Of a stretch of 64,000 nt of DNA, positions 59,848 through 64,000 are shown piece after piece. Numbering within the stretch: position 1 is the first letter of the stretch; every line of letters starts with the position of its first letter. A program made the position numbers and the translations under genes. The DNA is taken from positions 2,301,629 to 2,365,628 of the forward strand of contig NZ_LGUF01000007.1 of assembly GCF_001274725.1 (NCBI RefSeq), read 5' to 3'. Origin of the DNA: Sporosarcina globispora (GTDB taxonomy: Bacteria; Bacillota; Bacilli; Bacillales; Cytobacillaceae). Under the pieces are notes generated by a model that was not told the DNA's origin, ran no database searches, and was given only the letters and a program-made list of their open reading frames with translations.

Positions 59848-59882
59848 GGCTGGGATGGAAATCTTTCTCTTCCAGCCTTTCA
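59848..59882 (+). terminator. terminator after the amidohydrolase
   Basis: GGCTGGGA (59848-59855) pairs with the TCTTCCAGCC arm ending 59877, long loop, followed by TTTCAT. Moderate quality. Confidence 0.5.
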
Positions 59883-59937
59883 TATAGTCTTATTTACATA
59901 CATACGCGTATAAATATCTTAAAAGGGGGCGGTTTGA

Positions 59938-60786
59938 GTGGCTAAAATTGCATGGGTTACAGACAGTACCGCATTTTTAAATAACGATTTAAGAAACAAT
60001 CCTGACTTGTACCAGATTCCGATGACCATCATTATGGATGGCAAAGAATTTACTGATGGTGTTGATTTAACACCTGAAGAATTATATGCGAGTTTAAAAA
60101 CCCTGGATACCCCTCCAAAAACTTCCCAGCCATCCATCGGCGCTTTCCGGGATTTATACGAGAATCTAAAAAAGAACTATGACTGTATCATAGCTGTGCT
60201 TGTATCGGCAAAGCTTAGCGGGACCGTTTCTTCCAGTGAGCAGGCGGCCCAACTGGTTGATATACCAGTATACAGCATAGACTCCAAAATACTATCATAC
60301 CCGTTAACAAGATTAATCCTGAAGGGGATGGAATTGGAAGAAGCAGGACTGGGTGTTAAAGACATTATCAGCAAGCTTGTGACGCTTCGCAATACGGGCG
60401 AAACATATGTCCTCATTGGCAGTCTTGAACAGCTTCATAGAAGCGGCAGGATGTCCGGAGTTCAATTTTTCCTGGGAAGCATGCTCAATATAAAGCCGAT
60501 TATCTCTGTTCATGATGGAGAATTAAGCGTAAAGGAGAAAGCCAGAAGCGAGAGAAAGGCAAAAGATAAAATTGTGAATCTGCTGAGGAGCGCTCATGAG
60601 AAAAAAACACTGAAAGAAGTATTCATCCTATACGGTTTGCATCCGGAAGAAGCAGAGACATGGAAGAAGGAACTCCAGGAAGAATTTACGGGCATTGAAT
60701 TTGGCTGCTATTCTTTGGGGGCCACCATTGGCGTCCATGCAGGCGAAAATACACTTGGCATCAGCTGGCTTAATGGCTTGGAATAA
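59938..60786 (+). CDS. DegV-family fatty-acid-binding protein
   Basis: 282 aa, GTG after AAAGGGGGCGG. WVTDSTAFLNN and IPMTIIMDGKEFTDGVDLTP are DegV hallmarks; the lipid-binding Ser/Thr region SAKLSGTVSSSEQAA follows. DegV/FakB proteins present bound fatty acid to FakA kinase. Monocistronic, flanked by terminators. Confidence 0.9.
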   Translation: MAKIAWVTDSTAFLNNDLRNNPDLYQIPMTIIMDGKEFTDGVDLTPEELYASLKTLDTPPKTSQPSIGAFRDLYENLKKNYDCIIAVLVSAKLSGTVSSSEQAAQLVDIPVYSIDSKILSYPLTRLILKGMELEEAGLGVKDIISKLVTLRNTGETYVLIGSLEQLHRSGRMSGVQFFLGSMLNIKPIISVHDGELSVKEKARSERKAKDKIVNLLRSAHEKKTLKEVFILYGLHPEEAETWKKELQEEFTGIEFGCYSLGATIGVHAGENTLGISWLNGLE

Positions 60787-60807
60787 AATAATATTTTCAT
60801 AGAACCT

Positions 60808-60848
60808 GGTGCAGGAAATCAATGAATGGTTTCCTGCATCATTTTTTT
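60808..60848 (+). terminator. intrinsic terminator after degV
   Basis: TGCAGGAAATCA pairs with TGGTTTCCTGCA around ATGAA, followed by ATTTTTTTA. Strong. Confidence 0.9.
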
Positions 60849-60972
60849 ATTGGTGCAGTCTGAAGTATTGATTTTATTAAATAGTTCTATTAGATATGGT
60901 ATTACCTTGCCAATGTTTCTTTCTGAAAGTAATGTTAAAATGGACAGTGGAGTTTGAAAGCAGGTGAAAATA

Positions 60973-61620
60973 TTGAATGAAAACATTATACATATAACAG
61001 AAAATTTTGTCCGGGATACACTTGGGGAAGATTCAACCGGGCATGACTGGCACCATATAGAGCGGGTAAGAAAAAATGCCCTTTACATAGCGAAGAAAGA
61101 GCAAGCGGGGGACACTTTTATAATTGAAATGGCAGCATTGCTTCATGATATACCCGATGCAAAGCTGAACACTTCCAAGGAAGCGGGAGAAAGGAATCTA
61201 TCTGATTTTCTGCAGGAACTCGAGATCACAGAAGAAGCATCCAGCAGCATTAAGACAATTACTGATTTAGTTTCTTTTAAAGGGGGCAATAACTCCAGGA
61301 TCTTAAGCGTTGAAGCCAAAATAGTCCAGGATGCGGACCGTTTGGATGCGATTGGTGCCGTGGGGATTGCAAGAGCATTTGCCTATGGCGGCAAAAAGGG
61401 GCAGCAGATTTATGATCCTGGCCTTGAAATCAGAAGGGAAATGACTGAAGATGAATACCGGACTGGCAAGTCGTCATCCATCAATCATTTTTACGAAAAG
61501 CTATTGAAGCTGAGAGACCTGATGAATACTGACACTGCAAAGGAAATGGCAGAAGAGAGGCATCAAATTATGGAACAGTATCTGCATCAATTTTTTAAAG
61601 AATGGAATGGTCAAGCATGA
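60973..61620 (+). CDS. ypgQ: HD-domain phosphohydrolase (YpgQ)
   Basis: 215 aa. TTG 60973 chosen because GCAGGTGA lies before it. HD motifs: GHDWHHIERV, AALLHDIPD, and QDADRLDAIGAVGI. YpgQ-type enzymes hydrolyse nucleotide pyrophosphate bonds. In Bacillus it lies close to ypgR, which is also true here (63621). Confidence 0.85.
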   Translation: MNENIIHITENFVRDTLGEDSTGHDWHHIERVRKNALYIAKKEQAGDTFIIEMAALLHDIPDAKLNTSKEAGERNLSDFLQELEITEEASSSIKTITDLVSFKGGNNSRILSVEAKIVQDADRLDAIGAVGIARAFAYGGKKGQQIYDPGLEIRREMTEDEYRTGKSSSINHFYEKLLKLRDLMNTDTAKEMAEERHQIMEQYLHQFFKEWNGQA

Positions 61621-63497
61621 AGATGATCTCTGTGGAAAGTGTGACAAAAACTTATGGAGAGAAAGAACTATTTAATAATATATCTTTTACAATCGCCGAA
61701 AAAGAAAGAGTAGGGCTGATCGGTGTAAACGGGACAGGAAAATCTTCCCTGTTGAAAGTGATTGCTGGGGTTGACCTGCCAGATTCCGGTGAAATTGTCA
61801 CTCCGAAGGATTATACCATCTCGTATTCAGCACAGCAGCCTGAGCTAGACTATGATTTAACAGTTCTTGAGCAGGTTTTTGCGGGAGACGCACCAATTCT
61901 TGTTCTTCAGAGAGAATATGAACAAGCCTTGTTGAAGCTTAGCCGGCATCCTGAAGATTCAGCCATCCAGGAAAATCTTTTCGAACTACAAAAAAGAATG
62001 GATACACTTGATGCCTGGGAAGTGAATACCGACGCCAAAACGATACTCACTAAGCTGGGCATTGAGGATTTCAGCAAAAAAGTTGGCGAGCTTTCCGGCG
62101 GACAGAAGAAGCGGGTTGCGCTGGCGCAAGTACTGATCCAGTCACCAGACTTACTGATTCTTGACGAGCCGACAAATCATCTGGATTTTGAATCGGTTAA
62201 ATGGCTTGAAGAATATCTGGGCCGGTATAGGGGTGCACTGCTGCTTGTAACACATGACCGTTATTTCCTTGACCGGGTTACAAATAGAATGTTTGAGCTT
62301 GAAGGCGGAAATCTATACAGTTATAAAGGCAATTATGCTGCATTCCTTGAAGCAAAGGCGATAAGAGAGGAAAATGAGGCAGCCACTATTGAAAAACAGC
62401 AAAATCTGTTCAGAAGGGAATTGGAATGGATCAGAAGGGGTGCAAAAGCCCGCACCACCAAGCAAAAAGCCAGGATTCAGCGGTTCGAAGCCCTTGACAG
62501 CAAGCTTGCTGCAGTTAAATCCTCTGAAAAATTGGATATGTCCCTAAGCGGCAGCCGTCTTGGGAAACAGGTATTTGAACTTGAATCTGCTTCGAAAAAG
62601 TATGGCAGCCAAATAATCCTGAATCAGTTTGATCTGCTCGTAAAGCCAGGGGACAGAATCGGGATAATTGGCAGGAATGGGACAGGAAAATCCACGCTGC
62701 TTAACATATTGGCAGGAAAGATTCCGCTTGACTCAGGTGAGCGCATAATAGGGCAGACGGTAAAAGTCGCTTACTATACCCAGGAAAGCGAAGACATGGA
62801 TGAGAACAAGCGCATGATAGAATATCTAAAAGAAACAGCAGAAGTGGTTGAAACCTCAGATGGAAAAACCATTTCCGCAGCGCAAATGCTGGAGCGCTTC
62901 CTGTTTCCTCCATATACACATGGCACACCTATCCGCAAGCTTTCAGGCGGTGAAAAACGCAGGCTTTATTTATTGAAAATATTAATGTCTGAGCCTAATG
63001 TTCTCCTTCTTGATGAGCCGACTAATAACCTTGATACTCAAACATTGACGGTTCTCGAAGATTATCTGGAAGATTTTGCTGGCGTAGTCATTACAGTTTC
63101 CCATGACCGCTACTTCCTGGATAAAGTTGCTGATCAGCTTCTTGTACTAAAAGGCGAAGGCAAAATCGAATCTTATTATGGAAATTACAGCGAATTTCTT
63201 GAAAGCGAAAATGCCAAGCCGGTTCAGGAAATTGATTCTGCCCCGAAAAAATCAAGGGAAACAAAGCCGAAAAAGAAGAGAATGAGCTACAAAGAGAAAA
63301 AGGAATGGGAAGAAATCGAGGGAAAGATTGAGGCTGCTGAAACACGTCTCGAAGCGATTGCCTCTGAAATGGCCAGCATCGGCAGTGACTTTGAAAAGGG
63401 ACAAGCTTTAGTGGAAGAAGAAACGAGGCTGAATGAAGAGCTTGAATACCTGATTGAGAGATGGAGCTATCTTTCAGAAGCAGCTGAAAATGAATGA
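61617..63497 (+). CDS. ABC-F ATPase (YfmR/Uup-like)
   Basis: 626 aa; ATG 61617 overlaps the ypgQ stop. Two ABC cassettes: Walker A GVNGTGKSS and GRNGTGKST, signatures LSGGQKKR and LSGGEKRR, Walker B LLILDEPTNHLDF and LLLDEPTNNLDT. A linker (about 240-300) and a C-terminal coiled-coil arm are present. No membrane domain: ABC-F proteins act on ribosomes. Length and C-terminal arm fit Bacillus YfmR, which helps stalled translation. Confidence 0.9.
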   Translation: MKMISVESVTKTYGEKELFNNISFTIAEKERVGLIGVNGTGKSSLLKVIAGVDLPDSGEIVTPKDYTISYSAQQPELDYDLTVLEQVFAGDAPILVLQREYEQALLKLSRHPEDSAIQENLFELQKRMDTLDAWEVNTDAKTILTKLGIEDFSKKVGELSGGQKKRVALAQVLIQSPDLLILDEPTNHLDFESVKWLEEYLGRYRGALLLVTHDRYFLDRVTNRMFELEGGNLYSYKGNYAAFLEAKAIREENEAATIEKQQNLFRRELEWIRRGAKARTTKQKARIQRFEALDSKLAAVKSSEKLDMSLSGSRLGKQVFELESASKKYGSQIILNQFDLLVKPGDRIGIIGRNGTGKSTLLNILAGKIPLDSGERIIGQTVKVAYYTQESEDMDENKRMIEYLKETAEVVETSDGKTISAAQMLERFLFPPYTHGTPIRKLSGGEKRRLYLLKILMSEPNVLLLDEPTNNLDTQTLTVLEDYLEDFAGVVITVSHDRYFLDKVADQLLVLKGEGKIESYYGNYSEFLESENAKPVQEIDSAPKKSRETKPKKKRMSYKEKKEWEEIEGKIEAAETRLEAIASEMASIGSDFEKGQALVEEETRLNEELEYLIERWSYLSEAAENE

Positions 63498-63503
63498 TTC
63501 ATA

Positions 63504-63532
63504 CCCGGAGTAATCTCCGGGTTTCTTTTTTA
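63504..63532 (+). terminator. intrinsic terminator after the ABC-F gene
   Basis: CCCGGAG (63504-63510), TAAT loop, CTCCGGG, then TTTCTTTTTT. Strong. Confidence 0.9.
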
Positions 63533-63552
63533 TTTGAAACAGCTAAAATGCC

Positions 63553-63581
63553 TTGGATTTTTCCTTATGTTAAAATAAAAT
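63553..63581 (+). promoter_or_regulatory. promoter of ypgR
   Basis: TTGGAT (63553-63558), 17-bp spacer, TAAAAT (63576-63581), 40 bp before the ypgR start. Confidence 0.6.
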
Positions 63582-63620
63582 CAGTTACTATCGTGAATAT
63601 ATATATAAGGGTGATATTTA

Positions 63621-64000
63621 TTGAAAATAAAAGCAATCGAGCCAACACCAAGTCCAAACACAATGAAGGTCATTCTTGATGAAGAGCTACCAATGGGAAA
63701 AGCCAATAACTATAAAAAAGATAAAAAAGAAGGAGCTCCAAGGATCATCCTCGATATTCTAGGTATAGAGGGGATAAAGGGGGTTTACCATGTTGCTGAT
63801 TTTCTCGCAGTGGAGAGAAATGCCAAATATGACTGGAAAGAGCTCCTCCCTCAAGTTAGATCTGCATTTGGCGAGGATGTCAATAACGAAAGTGCAGAAG
63901 AGAACGGAATGAACGAGCATTTTGGCGAGGTGCAGGTACTAGTCCAAATGTATAAAGGAATTCCTATGCAGGTGAAGCTCACTGACGGTACGGAAGAAAA
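63621..64000 (+). CDS. ypgR: conserved virulence factor C family protein YpgR, N-terminal part (cut by window edge)
   Basis: TTG 63621 behind AAGGGTG. The N-terminus MKIKAIEPTPSPNTMKV is the NifU/Nfu N-terminal scaffold domain that opens YpgR/CvfC proteins, followed by VYHVADFLAVERNAK. The HEAT-like remainder lies outside the window. Neighbourhood with ypgQ supports the call. Confidence 0.85.
   Translation, partial: MKIKAIEPTPSPNTMKVILDEELPMGKANNYKKDKKEGAPRIILDILGIEGIKGVYHVADFLAVERNAKYDWKELLPQVRSAFGEDVNNESAEENGMNEHFGEVQVLVQMYKGIPMQVKLTDGTEE

Noticed and set aside
1-64000. tRNA genes, CRISPR arrays, insertion sequences, introns
   Set aside because: No cloverleaf, no regularly spaced repeats with spacers, no transposase frames, and nrdE/nrdF and the polymerase are uninterrupted.

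Overview
The window looks like the right-hand part of an SPbeta-type prophage (about 1 to 56.3 kb) joined to a Bacillaceae chromosome (about 56.3 to 64 kb). The prophage part is AT-rich, nearly all genes point right, and most are small cassettes with strong Bacillus-type Shine-Dalgarno (SD) sites and frequent GTG/TTG starts. The host part is visibly more GC-rich and carries ypgQ - ABC-F ATPase - ypgR (cvfC), DegV and an amidohydrolase, which fits Bacillus or a close relative (Cytobacillus-like); the species cannot be fixed from sequence alone. Equivalences to SPbeta genes are made from memory of the family, not from a database search.

Layout: 0-3 kb, small accessory genes (SLOG, HAD, membrane peptides, XRE regulators). 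3-7 kb, lysogeny operon yopP-yopQ-yopR: an apparently active tyrosine recombinase, a protein with a DGYHR motif, and the catalytically dead recombinase-fold repressor MrpR. 7-8.7 kb, a divergent control region: a YopO-like repressor on the minus strand, and a plus-strand promoter with a near-perfect LexA box leading towards a small gene and a replication-O-like winged-helix protein. 9-23 kb, about 40 small early genes including sporulation-related cargo (YyaC-like, alpha/beta SASP, YhbH-like VWA protein, YjbA-like protein) and an HNH endonuclease. 24-34 kb, a replication module: a protein with an SSB-type acidic tail, a P-loop ATPase, DnaB-like helicase, TOPRIM protein, DHH/RecJ exonuclease and family A DNA polymerase, then a YorM-like 3D-domain protein split by a probable +1 frameshift. 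36-48 kb, HNH endonuclease, orphan C5 methyltransferase, DnaQ-like exonuclease and a nucleotide pathway (redoxin, nrdI, nrdE, nrdF, Nudix, thymidylate synthase, DHFR). 48-54 kb, more small genes, a zinc-ribbon/VSR-like endonuclease and a RusA resolvase. 54.7-56.3 kb, the large serine integrase (SprA type) directly at the host junction, where an 891-codon host reading frame has lost its own 5' end.

Regulation: several promoters carry the same AT-rich block (around ATAAAATAATTTRA) exactly between -35 and -10. Four of them have a second copy exactly 32 bp upstream. This is a strong candidate for the operator of the prophage master repressor. The most unusual single feature is the yorM junction at 34331-34346: SD-like AAGGAG, a 3-nt spacer, CCC and then a TAG stop, the same architecture as the programmed +1 frameshift of release factor 2 (prfB).

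No tRNA, rRNA, CRISPR array or insertion sequence was recognised. The left end and structural genes of the prophage are outside the window.
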